DNA from: Actinacidiphila acididurans
Lineage (GTDB): Bacteria; Actinomycetota; Actinomycetes; Streptomycetales; Streptomycetaceae
Reading direction: 5' to 3'
Assembly: GCF_016918855.1 (NCBI RefSeq)
Contig: NZ_JADKYB010000024.1
Location: 1 to 64,000 of the forward strand
DNA length: 64,000 nucleotides
The notes below the pieces were generated by a model, which was not told the DNA's origin, ran no database searches, and saw only the letters and a program-made list of their open reading frames with translations. The translations under genes were made by a program, and so were the position numbers. Positions 8,552 to 17,081 of the stretch are shown here, piece after piece. Within the stretch, counting starts at the first letter, position 1; each line of letters starts with the position of its first letter.

Positions 8552-10471
8552 TTAGGCGTTCGCTATCCCCAGTTGTTGACGCAATTGCCGTGGCGTCACG
8601 GAGACATCGGTGAGTCGTTCGACGGCGGCCCGGTTGACGACCACCCTCATCAGGAGGTCGTGCCGGGAAGCATCCAGCGGAGGGGTCGGGAGTTCGCCCA
8701 GGGTCCGAATACAGGCGTCCAGGCGGGAATCGAGCAGTTCCCGCTCTTTTCGCGCACGCGTGGCCAACCTCCGCACCTCCAGGACAACAGCCTCCTCGAA
8801 TCCGGGCCGGGCCGCTTCCTCCGTATTGCCGCCGTGGCCGCGGTATTGAGCCATCACTGACCCCAAACCCTCGGGCCCCACTTCGGCGTCAGGCACCAGT
8901 TCCAGTTGCTCGACCGCCCGTGCGGCGACCGCGATTGACTGGTTCTTGATGGCGGCGAGATTGAAGGCGAACGCGCCGGTCCGGCCGTTGCGGACGATCT
9001 CGTCGCCCTCGCGCAGCACGCCGACCGCGGAGACCGGACCGGTCGGCTGCCCGTCGGCGCCCACCAGCGTGCCGTGTTCGTCGACCTCCACGCCGCGCCC
9101 GGTCCGCTCGTGCGGCACCGCGATCCCCTTGCGGACCAGATTGCGCCACAACGGCTGGCGGACCCGGTGGTAGTCCGCCTCCCGGCCGAAGTTGGACACC
9201 ACCAGATCGGCCTCGACGGTGTGTTTCTCGCCCTGGCCGGCGACCGAGACCACCAGGCGCCCGGACTCGGTGGGTGTGATGGACTCCACACCGCCGACGA
9301 GCAGTCGCACCGGCCCGTCCGCGGAGTTCATCGCCCGCTCGATGACCGACATCGTGTACTCCATGGCGCCGACCCGCAGTGCCGCGAGCGCGGTGCCGAA
9401 CTCGTTCAGCATGCCGCGCAGTTCCTGGGTCGGAATCTGCTCGATGGCCTCCGGGAGATAGGGCTCCCACGCCTTGGTCACCCGCTCCGCGAGGATCACC
9501 GGGTCGACATCGGGGTGTTCCCGGGTCACCATCGCGCACGCCGTTTCCCATTCGGCCCGCACCCGGCCGAGGAATTCCTCGCGGTTCCGGTACGGCTCCA
9601 GCAGCGTCGTCGGACAGGGCAGCCGTATCACTCCGTGTTCATGGCCGCCGGGATAGGTCCGGAAGATGGTCCCGCTCTTGGAGATCAGATGGATCCGCCC
9701 GGTGTGGCCCTGGCGGATGAGGAGGCTCGCCGCGTCGTAGGCGCTCAGCACCGACCCGACGATGGCGACGCTCGCTTCCGGCGGGAGCGCCTCCATCGTG
9801 CGGATGCCCGAAGCGGAGTACGGGTTCCGCACGAAGGCCGGGTGATCGAGCACCTCGGCGGCGAAGGCCGGTTCCCTGAGTTCGAGACCGGTCGCGAGGA
9901 TCACGTGGTCGGCGGACATCACGGTCCGCGCCGAATCCGAATCCGAAGCGGGCTCCGGGTCCGGCCCGGGCTCGTAGCCGGTCCCCTCGTGCCCGTCGAC
10001 GTGACACACGGTCACATCGACTCCGCCGGCACGTAATTCCATGTCGACCGCCTCGCCGTCCGCTTCCACGAGGACGACGCCGGGGAATGCCTCCCGCTGC
10101 GCCTCGGCCAGCCGGTCGATCAGGTAGTCCTGGAAGATCCGCCGGGGCGCCGGGCCCTGCTCGACGAATTCGAGCGCGTCCCAGGGCGCCGGCCAGTCCT
10201 GGCGGTCGGCCTCGCCGTTGGCCCAGCGGATGAAGTCGTGGACGTCCTCCCGGAACACCGACATCCGGCCCGCCTGGATGTTGAACACGTGGTCCCAGGG
10301 GTTGCCGTCGCGGTGGTAGGCGACGCCGGCCGACCGGTAATCGGGTCGCCGCTCGAGCAGGACGACCTCGAGCGGCTTGCGTGCGCAGCGGAGCAGTCGA
10401 ATCGCGGTGGCGGTGCCTGCCAGGCCCGCCCCGATTATGAGCACTCTTGGGCGGGTGCCCGTTCGACTCAT
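8552..10471 (-). CDS. FAD/NAD(P)-binding protein, YdhS-like
   Basis: 639-aa predicted flavin-dependent oxidoreductase or scaffold of the FAD-NAD(P)-binding family. The N-terminus has the Rossmann motif GAGLAGTATA, then ERR at the end of the second strand and NIQAGRMSVF, typical of this family. A second nucleotide-binding stretch follows (VAIVGSVLSAYDAA, about residue 245), where the usual GxGxxG is altered. The C-terminal 100 residues are helical and charged. ATG is preceded by GGGGAGG at good spacing. It is the first gene of a two-gene operon with the enzyme I-like protein. The true reaction is unknown; a joint role in modifying a small molecule or in redox/phosphoryl sensing is inference. 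Confidence 0.7.
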   Translation of the reverse strand: MSRTGTRPRVLIIGAGLAGTATAIRLLRCARKPLEVVLLERRPDYRSAGVAYHRDGNPWDHVFNIQAGRMSVFREDVHDFIRWANGEADRQDWPAPWDALEFVEQGPAPRRIFQDYLIDRLAEAQREAFPGVVLVEADGEAVDMELRAGGVDVTVCHVDGHEGTGYEPGPDPEPASDSDSARTVMSADHVILATGLELREPAFAAEVLDHPAFVRNPYSASGIRTMEALPPEASVAIVGSVLSAYDAASLLIRQGHTGRIHLISKSGTIFRTYPGGHEHGVIRLPCPTTLLEPYRNREEFLGRVRAEWETACAMVTREHPDVDPVILAERVTKAWEPYLPEAIEQIPTQELRGMLNEFGTALAALRVGAMEYTMSVIERAMNSADGPVRLLVGGVESITPTESGRLVVSVAGQGEKHTVEADLVVSNFGREADYHRVRQPLWRNLVRKGIAVPHERTGRGVEVDEHGTLVGADGQPTGPVSAVGVLREGDEIVRNGRTGAFAFNLAAIKNQSIAVAARAVEQLELVPDAEVGPEGLGSVMAQYRGHGGNTEEAARPGFEEAVVLEVRRLATRARKERELLDSRLDACIRTLGELPTPPLDASRHDLLMRVVVNRAAVERLTDVSVTPRQLRQQLGIANA

Positions 10472-11049
10472 GGTGAAGCCTCCCCGTGGAGCGATGAGAA
10501 CCCGGCGCCGCTGTCCGGCGCCGGGCCCAGGGCTGCTGCTGACGGAATGTGACTCCGTATCGTTGGAAGCGCTGTCCAAACTGAGATGATCCGTCCTTTT
10601 CCGAAACGGATCGGGGGACAGATCGCCGGCACATGCGGGCGCGCTATTCCCCGCGCACAAGGCTAGTGCTTTGACCGGCGGCGTTGCTCGTGTTGGGGGT
10701 CAGAGTTCCGCTGCCGTTCGGATAACCGGGACATCGGATTCGGCCCGCGGGGAGGCGTCGTGGCCGAATCGACGGCGGATCGGGGAAATTGCCCGAACGG
10801 GGGAGCGCCAATGGGGCGCATGGGTGCGCGGGGGAAGCACGCGCAGCGCGGGAAGTGCGGGAAGCGCGCGGAGCGCGCGAAGTCGGATGCGGGTGGACAC
10901 GGAGCGCTACGGTGGCGCGGTCCTGCCCGCGGCGGCCGGAGTGACCGGGCGGCTGTGCACCGCCCGGTCGTCTCTACGGCGCGGGTCCCTCCCCGGCGGT
11001 CGCCGGTCCGGCTGGTCACGCCGCCCGGGAGGGGGTGTCCCGACGAGGG
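10472..11049. other. Intergenic region, 578 bp, no gene seen
   Basis: Lies between the flavoprotein start and the AhpD-like gene stop. It must hold the promoter of the flavoprotein operon, but I could not pick convincing -35/-10 boxes. Around 10831-10890 there is a run of imperfect GCGGGAAGYGCG-type repeats. Short open frames here have low-complexity Arg/Ala/Ser translations and no homology-like features. Confidence 0.5.
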
Positions 11050-11595
11050 TCAGGCCAGGGCGGGGGCGGCCGGGAGGTCGAGGTCGGTCCGGGCCAGGTG
11101 GTTGAAGTAGTTGGTGTACAGGTTCACCGCCACGTGCGCGAACACCTCGGTGAGTTCGACGTCGGTCCAGCCGGCGGCCAGGGCCTTGTCCCAGGTGGCG
11201 TCGGAGACCTCGCCGACCTCGCCGGCGACCTCCCGCGCGACCTCGAGGAGCGCGGCCAGCTTCGACTCCACGTCGGCGTCACCGCGGCGGATCGCCACGG
11301 TCTCCTCCTCGGTGAAGCCGGCGGCCTTCGCGCCCACCGTGTGCGCCGCCTGGCAGTACGAGCAATCGTCCACCGCGCCGACGGCCAGCGCGATCGCCTC
11401 ACGCGTACGGGCGTCGAAGGTGCCGTGCTCGGCGATGGCGCCCTGGATCGCGGTGTACGTCGCCAGGACCACCGGCGAATGGGCCATCCCGCCGTGGATG
11501 TTGAGCACCTTCCCGAACTTCTTCTCCAGGGTGCGCAGGTTCTGCTCGCTCGCCGCGGGAGCGTTGTCGACGGTGTGAACGGGAATCCGGGGCAT
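11050..11595 (-). CDS. AhpD-like carboxymuconolactone decarboxylase family protein
   Basis: 181-aa alkylhydroperoxidase-like protein. The redox centre CSYCQAAH (CxxC followed by His) is preceded by LAVGAVDD, the core motif of the CMD/AhpD fold. Members reduce peroxides or act as thiol-disulfide relays; which one applies here cannot be told. Start ATG has GAGGAGAGG 8 nt upstream. It stands alone, with a 2OG-Fe oxygenase gene upstream on the same strand at 135 nt, too far to assume co-transcription. Confidence 0.85.
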   Translation of the reverse strand: MPRIPVHTVDNAPAASEQNLRTLEKKFGKVLNIHGGMAHSPVVLATYTAIQGAIAEHGTFDARTREAIALAVGAVDDCSYCQAAHTVGAKAAGFTEEETVAIRRGDADVESKLAALLEVAREVAGEVGEVSDATWDKALAAGWTDVELTEVFAHVAVNLYTNYFNHLARTDLDLPAAPALA

Positions 11596-11730
11596 GCGAA
11601 TGCCTCTCCTCGTAGTGATGGACGTTCCTCGCCATCCGTAGTGTGCCGGAGCGCCGATCCCGGTGAGACCTTGTCACATGCTCTTCCGCCGGCAGGTGGA
11701 GCCGTTCCGGTTCCGGTCCCGCGGCGGCGG

Positions 11731-12462
11731 TCACGCGGCGTCGTGGAAGACCAGGCCGAGGGTGTGCCGGCGGCCGGAGCGGACGGTGCTCACGCCGTGC
11801 CGCATGGGGCCGTTCGACCAGCCCCGCTTGCTCGCGACCGGCCGGTCGCGGGTGGTGAAGACCAGGCCGTGCCCCTGCGGGAGGACGGTGGCCGAGCCGC
11901 GGGTCTGGGCGCGCGGGCGCTGCTCTGTCATCAGGAACTCCCCGCCGGTGTAGTCGACTCCGGGCGCGTCGAGGCCGATGACGACCTGGAGCGGGAAGAG
12001 CATGTCGCCGAACACGTCGCGGTGCAGGGCGTTCCAGTCGCCGGGGCCGTACCGCAGCAGGATCTGCGCGGACCTGGCCTGCCCGGCCGCGTGGCACATC
12101 GCCACCCACTCCTCCAAGCGGTCGGGCCACGGCGCGGGCCTGCCCAGCCGCTCGGCCCACTCCCGGGCGACGGGCAGCAGCCGCGGATAGAACGCCTCGC
12201 GCAACTCCCGCACCACCTCCGGCAGTTCATGGGTGAAATACCGGTACTCGCCGGACCCGAAGCGGTGGCGGGCCATGTCCACGGTGGTACGGAAGTGCGC
12301 GGGCTCGTCGTACAGGGCCGCGATGTCCCGGCACTCGGCCGGGGTGAGCAGCCCGCCGGTGAGCGCGTTCCCGTGTACGTCGAGCTCGCCGGCCAGCGCG
12401 GCCCAGTCGGTGCCGGCGACCCGGTCGGCCACCGGCCGCGCGGACAGGATGGTGTCGGTCAT
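11731..12462 (-). CDS. 2OG-Fe(II) oxygenase (Oxygenase-NA family)
   Basis: 243-aa predicted 2-oxoglutarate/iron dioxygenase. LHRDVFGDMLFPLQVVI carries the HxD iron ligands, GGEFLMTEQRPRAQ follows, and RHGVSTVRSGRRHTLGLVFHDA supplies the distal His and the 2OG-binding Arg. This arrangement matches the bacterial family annotated as acting on damaged nucleic acid (AlkB-like chemistry); that substrate is by analogy only. The start MTDTIL was chosen because the longer frame upstream is low-complexity and coincides with the GC-rich divergent promoter region. Confidence 0.8.
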   Translation of the reverse strand: MTDTILSARPVADRVAGTDWAALAGELDVHGNALTGGLLTPAECRDIAALYDEPAHFRTTVDMARHRFGSGEYRYFTHELPEVVRELREAFYPRLLPVAREWAERLGRPAPWPDRLEEWVAMCHAAGQARSAQILLRYGPGDWNALHRDVFGDMLFPLQVVIGLDAPGVDYTGGEFLMTEQRPRAQTRGSATVLPQGHGLVFTTRDRPVASKRGWSNGPMRHGVSTVRSGRRHTLGLVFHDAA

Positions 12463-12797
12463 ACGACCACTGTGCGGCCTGCGGACCCGCCCGTCCGGCG
12501 GAAATCGGACGTCGCGCTGCCCCCCTGCGGGATGGCCTACAGGGCGATCAGCCCCACGGCCGTCAGCCGAAAGCCGCAGGCCTCGTCGGATCCCGCTCTT
12601 TCCGGCCCCGCTGGTCCCATCGTTTCCGTCGCCATGGGCGCACGCCAATGCCCGGGGTTGCCGGAACGGCAACGGATTTCGCACCGGTGGCCGTGCGGGC
12701 CCCATGATCGCCGGTGACGGCCGGGGCCGGGCGGAGCCCGAGCGGGTCCGGCCGGGTGAAGGTGACGGATTCGTGCGCGACGCCCCCGGAGGAAGCG
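12463..12797. other. Divergent intergenic region with a palindrome
   Basis: 335 bp between the 2OG-Fe oxygenase (minus) and the epoxide-hydrolase-like gene (plus). It contains a perfect inverted repeat GTTGCCG-GAA-CGGCAAC at 12657-12673, a possible repressor site for either promoter. No gene is apparent. Confidence 0.5.
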
Positions 12798-13808
12798 ATG
12801 CGGCAGACAACGGCACAGAGCAGCACACCGGCCACCGCCGGAGGCCGTACGCACCGGCTGGTGCCGGCACCGGCCGGGCGGATCCACGTGGTCGAGCAGG
12901 GGAGCGGGCCGCTGGTGCTGCTCGTGCACGGGTTTCCGGAGTCCTGGTATTCGTGGCGGCACCAACTGCCCGCGCTGGCCGCCGCCGGCTACCGGGCGGC
13001 GGCGATCGACGTACGCGGCTACGGGCGTTCCTCCCGGCCCGCGGCGGCGGACGCGTACCGGCTGCTGGAGCTGGTCGAGGACAACGCCGCCGTGGTCGAG
13101 GCGCTGGGGGAGCGGTCCGCAGTGATCGTCGGCCACGACTGGGGCGCGACCATCGCCGCGACCTCCGCTCTGGTGCGGCCCGACGTCTTCCGCGCGGTCG
13201 GGCTGCTGAGCGTGCCGTACACCCCGCCCGGCGGCCCCCGGCCGAGCGAGATCTTCGCCGGCATGGGCGGCGACGAGGAGTTCTACGTCTCCTACTTCCA
13301 GGAGCCCGGCCGAGCCGAGGCGGAGATCGAGCCCGACGTGCGCGGCTGGCTCGCCGGCTTCTACGCCGCCCTGTCCGCGGACACCATGCCCGCCCCCGGC
13401 ACCCCCGACCCGCACTTCGTCGCGCCGGGCGGCACCCTGTGCGCCCGTTTCCCCGCAGGCCCCCGCCCGGCCTGGCTCGGCGAGGACGATCTCGACGTCT
13501 ACGCCGGGGAGTTCGAACGCACCGGCCTGACCGGCGCGCTGAACCGCTACCGCGCGATGGACCGCGACTGGTCCGACCTCGCCCCCTACCGCGGCGCCCC
13601 GATCACCCAGCCCTCCCTGTTCCTCGGCGGCAGCCAGGACGCCTCCACCACCTGGTTGGCCGAAGCGATCACCGCCTTCCCCACCACCATGCCCGCCCTC
13701 GCCGCCGCCACGATCCTGGACGGCTGCGGCCACTGGCTCCAGCAGGAACGCCCCGCCGAAACCAACGGCCACCTCACCACCTGGCTCGCTTCCCTCCCCG
13801 CCGAGTAA
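12798..13808 (+). CDS. Alpha/beta hydrolase, epoxide hydrolase-like
   Basis: 336 aa. LVHGFPESWYSWRHQLPAL is the oxyanion-hole HGxP signature of epoxide hydrolases, DVRGYGRSSRP follows, and GHDWGAT holds the nucleophile Asp (GHDWG), which marks epoxide hydrolases or dehalogenases rather than serine esterases. The catalytic His is in GCGHWLQQE near the C-terminus. Start ATG has GGAGGAAG 3 nt upstream; upstream in-frame codons give a basic, low-complexity extension and were dropped. The natural substrate is unknown. An SDR gene follows in the same direction after 108 nt. Confidence 0.85.
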   Translation: MRQTTAQSSTPATAGGRTHRLVPAPAGRIHVVEQGSGPLVLLVHGFPESWYSWRHQLPALAAAGYRAAAIDVRGYGRSSRPAAADAYRLLELVEDNAAVVEALGERSAVIVGHDWGATIAATSALVRPDVFRAVGLLSVPYTPPGGPRPSEIFAGMGGDEEFYVSYFQEPGRAEAEIEPDVRGWLAGFYAALSADTMPAPGTPDPHFVAPGGTLCARFPAGPRPAWLGEDDLDVYAGEFERTGLTGALNRYRAMDRDWSDLAPYRGAPITQPSLFLGGSQDASTTWLAEAITAFPTTMPALAAATILDGCGHWLQQERPAETNGHLTTWLASLPAE

Positions 13809-13916
13809 GGCCGGGGCCGCCGGCACCGTTTGCGAACAGGAGAGGTCTCCGTTACTGTCGAGCGGAGGCGGAGATCTCTCCGTTTTTCGTGTGCGGTCGT
13901 CACGGCGGAGATCCCC

Positions 13917-14942
13917 TTGCCCACACCACAGACCCCCCTCCGCTCCGGCTTCGGAGCGGCGTCCACCACCTCCGAGGTCATCGCGGGCATCGACCTGAGC
14001 GGCCGCACCGCGATCGTCACGGGCGGCTACTCCGGGCTCGGCCGCCAGACGGTCCGCACCTTCACCGCCGCGGGCGCGCAGGTCGTGGTCCCGGCGCGCG
14101 ACGTGCCCCGGGCCGAGGCACGGCTCGCCGGGATCGACGGCGTGCAGGTGTGGCCGATGGACCTGCTCGACCCCGCGTCGATCGACGCCTTCGCGGACCG
14201 TTTCCTGGCCACCGGCCTGCCCCTGCACCTGCTGGTGAACAGCGCCGGCATCATGGCGGCGCCCCTGACCCGGGACGCCCGCGGGTTCGAGTCGCAGTTC
14301 GCCACCAACCACCTCGGCCACTTCCTGCTCACGGCACGGCTGTGGCTCGCGCTGGCGGCCGCGGACGGAGCGCGCGTGGTGCAGGTCTCCTCGCTCGGAC
14401 ACCGCTATTCCCCGGTGCTGTTCGACGATCCGGGCTTCGAGCGGCACCCGTACGACCCCTGGGCCGGCTACGGCCAGTCGAAGACGGCGAACATCCTGTT
14501 CGCCCTGGCCCTCGACGAGCGGGGGCAGGCCAGCGGCGTGCGCGCCTTCTCCTGCCACCCGGGCAGCATCGCCGGCACCGGACTGGAGAAGCACGTGCCG
14601 CCGGAGATGCTCGTCGCGGCCGGCGTCATCAACGCCGACGGCACGCCCGTCCTGGACCCCGCGCGCGGCCTGAAGACCCCCGAGCAGGGCGCCGCGACCC
14701 TCGTCTGGGCCGCGACCAGCCCGGCACTGGCCGGCCTGGGCGGCGTGTACTGCGAGAACTGCGACATCGCCCCCGTCGCGCCCCGACTCACCGGCGAAAC
14801 GACGATGGCCGACGGCGGCCGGCTCTCCGGCGTCCAGGCCTACGCGGTCGACCCGGACGCCGCCGACCGCCTGTGGTCGCTCAGCGAGCAGCTGCTCGGC
14901 ATCACCTTCAGCACGAACCGCACGAACCGCACGAACCGCTGA
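13917..14942 (+). CDS. Short-chain dehydrogenase/reductase
   Basis: 341-aa NAD(P)-dependent oxidoreductase. TGGYSGLG is the cofactor glycine motif, NSAG replaces the usual NNAG, and YGQSKTAN holds the YxxxK catalytic pair. TTG is the likely start, with GGCGGAG 6 nt upstream; an upstream in-frame GTG gives an Arg-rich extension. The extreme C-terminus is (Asn-Arg-Thr) repeats encoded by three 9-bp units just before the stop codon, so the original end may have been replaced. A truncated aldo/keto reductase follows immediately, which suggests a deletion at this junction. Confidence 0.82.
   Translation: MPTPQTPLRSGFGAASTTSEVIAGIDLSGRTAIVTGGYSGLGRQTVRTFTAAGAQVVVPARDVPRAEARLAGIDGVQVWPMDLLDPASIDAFADRFLATGLPLHLLVNSAGIMAAPLTRDARGFESQFATNHLGHFLLTARLWLALAAADGARVVQVSSLGHRYSPVLFDDPGFERHPYDPWAGYGQSKTANILFALALDERGQASGVRAFSCHPGSIAGTGLEKHVPPEMLVAAGVINADGTPVLDPARGLKTPEQGAATLVWAATSPALAGLGGVYCENCDIAPVAPRLTGETTMADGGRLSGVQAYAVDPDAADRLWSLSEQLLGITFSTNRTNRTNR
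14912..14938 (+). repeat. Three tandem 9-bp units at the SDR 3' end
   Basis: CACGAACCG is repeated three times head to tail just before the SDR stop codon, giving the Asn-Arg-Thr tail. It sits at the boundary with the aldo/keto reductase remnant. Confidence 0.8.
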
Positions 14943-14970
14943 AAGGCGCAAGGCACAGACTCCTACCGCA

Positions 14971-15438
14971 CGCTGGGCCGCCCGCGAGCTGGGCGTCGGA
15001 GTGCTCGCCTACAGCCCGCTGGCCAGCGGGGTGCTCTCCGGCAAGTACTCCCGCGAGCAGCGCAATCCCGAGGGCTCGGGGCGCGGCGCGCTCGCCCAGG
15101 CCCAGCTCGGCGACCGGACGTTCGCGATCATCGACGTCCTGCACCGCGTGGCCGCCGACCTCGGCTGCGGTGTCGCCGCGGCCGCGCTCGCCTGGGTACG
15201 GCAGCAGCCGGCGCTGACCTCGACCATCGTCGGGGCCCCGTCCCTGGCCCAACTGGAGGCGAACGTCGGCTCGTTGGCGGTGACGCTGCCGGACGACGCG
15301 CTCCGGGAGCTCGACGAGGTCAGTACCCCCGATCTGAACTACCCGTTCCCGTGGCTGGCCACGATCGCCACCCCGCTGCAGCAGGCCGGGGCCGAGATCA
15401 ACGGGGTCGGCGCGACCGACTACCGCCGGGAGCGGTGA
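14971..15438 (+). pseudogene. Aldo/keto reductase, C-terminal remnant
   Basis: Only the C-terminal half of an aldo/keto reductase remains. Homology-like sequence begins at about AARELGVGVLAYSPLASG (the strand carrying the NADPH-binding AYSPL motif) and runs to the normal end with SGKY, ALAWV and VGAPSLAQLEANV. The first roughly 190 residues, including the catalytic Asp/Tyr/Lys/His, are absent, and the SDR stop codon lies just upstream. A GTG at 15001 could start a 145-aa product but has no ribosome site. I infer a deletion remnant rather than a functional enzyme. Confidence 0.75.
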
Positions 15439-15532
15439 GCCCGGAGCCGTAGCCCTGCTCGCCGCCCCGGAATCCCGTCCGGCGTGTCACTCACCCTAAA
15501 GTGTGACGTCTGAGGCAAGGGGGGAGTTCGCT

Positions 15533-16318
15533 GTGATCGGTGAGCCGGAGATGTCGGACGAGCCGGGCGGTGACCTGCCCGGCGATGCGCTGGGCGAGTC
15601 CGACGGTCCGTTAGCTACGACTGCCGCGGTCCGTAAGCCCCGGCCGTGGCTGTGGGCGGTGGGCGGGATCGCGGTGGCGTCGGCGGTGTGGGCGGCGGTA
15701 CTGCACGGGGCCGGGGGCACGGGGGTGGACCTGCACGGCTATCACCTGGGCGGCAACCCGTGCGGCGGCCCCGCACTCAAGCCCCTCCAGGACGCCGTGG
15801 GCGCGCGGGAGGGCTTCTCGGCGTCCGACGCGATGGTGAGCAAGGGGCCCGCGCTGGACAAGGTGTCGTGTGTGCTGAACGCTATGGCGCCGGCGGGCGA
15901 CGGGTGGACGACCACCTACACCATCAGCGTCGACGTGGAACTGCACAAGAAGACCGACCCCCGAGCGGAGTTCGAGAACACTCGCCACGCCCAGGTCTCC
16001 AGACTCCCCGGTGCCCAGTACGGCAACGTGATGGTCGCACTCGCCACGTCCGGTTTCACGTCCGCGGCCGACGTGCATCCCGTCGCGGGTGTCGGCGACG
16101 AGGCGTACCTGGTGGAACCCCAGCCCTTCGACCAGAGCCTGAAGGTCCTGCGCGGCGGCGCGGTGCTCAGCCTCCAGATCACCGACTACAGGAGCTGGAA
16201 CGGCCCCGGCGGGTCCCCGGCGGACGGCAGCGCCCTGCCACGACAGCCCGACTTCACCCGTCTGCGCCCGGCCATGACCACGGCGATGCGTCGTCTGATG
16301 ACGTCGCTGTCCTCCTGA
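15533..16318 (+). CDS. Uncharacterised membrane-anchored protein
   Basis: 261 aa of unknown function. An acidic N-terminal tail (about 35 residues) is followed by RKPRPW and a single hydrophobic segment WLWAVGGIAVASAVWAAVL, giving a type II membrane anchor with the remainder outside. The extracellular part has two Cys (NPCGG and VSCVL), probably a disulfide, and resembles the small sensor-like or lipoprotein-like domains common in Streptomyces. GTG at 15533 is preferred because AAGGGGGGAG lies 6 nt upstream. It stands alone on the plus strand, convergent with a TetR gene. Confidence 0.65.
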   Translation: MIGEPEMSDEPGGDLPGDALGESDGPLATTAAVRKPRPWLWAVGGIAVASAVWAAVLHGAGGTGVDLHGYHLGGNPCGGPALKPLQDAVGAREGFSASDAMVSKGPALDKVSCVLNAMAPAGDGWTTTYTISVDVELHKKTDPRAEFENTRHAQVSRLPGAQYGNVMVALATSGFTSAADVHPVAGVGDEAYLVEPQPFDQSLKVLRGGAVLSLQITDYRSWNGPGGSPADGSALPRQPDFTRLRPAMTTAMRRLMTSLSS

Positions 16319-16321
16319 TCG

Positions 16322-16355
16322 CGAACCGGACCGTGCCGTCGCGCTGTCCGGTTCG
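16322..16355. terminator. Hairpin terminator between convergent genes
   Basis: Perfect 10-bp inverted repeat CGAACCGGAC / GTCCGGTTCG with a 14-nt loop, starting 4 nt after the membrane protein's stop. Confidence 0.65.
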
Positions 16356-16406
16356 GGGTGAGCCGGTCAGCCGGCCGGCTGGTAGTGCGTTGGAGGTCGC
16401 CCGGGG

Positions 16407-16988
16407 TCAGGGTGTGACAGCCCGGATGACGCAGTCGTGCAGCAGGGCGCGGCGGCGGTCGTGCTCGGCGGAGGGCTCGTCCGCGGTGGCGGTGTAGACG
16501 CCGCTGGCCGGTGACCAGGCGCAGGCCATGGCGATGACCAGAGTCAGCAGGTCGAAGGGGTCGCCCGGGCACAGGCGGCCCGCTGCCTGGGCCTTCGCGA
16601 TGGCCGCGAGCTTCGGCTCGTGCTGGAAGGAGTTGTCGAACCAGCGGCCGGTCGGGCGCCGCTCCAGGCGGATCCAGGCGATGAGCCGGACCAGGTGGGG
16701 CTGCCGCAGATTTTGGTCGTACAGTCCCACCGCCCAGCCGGCCAGGTCGTCCACGTCGAAGGGGACGGCGTCGGTGCTGCGGTCCACGCAGTCGGCGACG
16801 ACCGCGTCGAACAGGCTCTCCTTGTTGCCGAAGTAGCCGTAGAGCTGTGCCTTGTTGGTGCGCGCCTCGGTGATGATGCGCTCGATCCGGGAGCCGGCGA
16901 TGCCGTACCGGGCGAATTCCTCGGTGGCCGCGTCGAGGATGCGTCGACTGGTCGCGGCGCCGCGCGGCGTGGTCGGCAGTTCGGGCAT
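16407..16988 (-). CDS. TetR-family transcriptional regulator
   Basis: 193 aa. The N-terminal helix-turn-helix is clear: RRILDAATEEFARYGIAGSRIERI, then NKAQLYGYFGNKESLF. The C-terminal ligand domain resembles the TetR/AcrR C-terminal type found beside dehydrogenase genes. It is divergent from a broken alcohol dehydrogenase gene, and a perfect 13-bp inverted repeat lies between them, almost certainly its operator. Since the divergent target is decayed, the regulator may now be orphaned or control only itself. Confidence 0.88.
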   Translation of the reverse strand: MPELPTTPRGAATSRRILDAATEEFARYGIAGSRIERIITEARTNKAQLYGYFGNKESLFDAVVADCVDRSTDAVPFDVDDLAGWAVGLYDQNLRQPHLVRLIAWIRLERRPTGRWFDNSFQHEPKLAAIAKAQAAGRLCPGDPFDLLTLVIAMACAWSPASGVYTATADEPSAEHDRRRALLHDCVIRAVTP

Positions 16989-17044
16989 GGGACCACGGTA
17001 GCAGACAGAACAGTTGGTTTGCTTTTCGGTCGGGGAGGGCTAGT

Positions 17045-17076
17045 CTCCAAGACAGACCGAATAGTCTGTCTTGGAG
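17045..17076. promoter_or_regulatory. TetR operator, perfect inverted repeat
   Basis: CTCCAAGACAGAC / GTCTGTCTTGGAG, 13-bp perfect arms separated by 6 nt, immediately before the ATG of the broken dehydrogenase gene and 57 bp from the TetR start. The right arm also supplies the GGAG ribosome site of the dehydrogenase gene. A half-site-like AGACAGAACAG lies at 17003. Confidence 0.8.
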
Positions 17077-17081
17077 GATCC

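Noticed and set aside
10671..11105. Small frames in the 10.5-11.05 kb gap
   Set aside because: Ser/Ala/Arg repeats from GCG-rich DNA, no ribosome site and no resemblance to known folds.
12233..15217. Long plus-strand frame of 994 codons
   Set aside because: Crosses real genes in the wrong frame and antisense to the oxygenase; Arg-rich with no domain.
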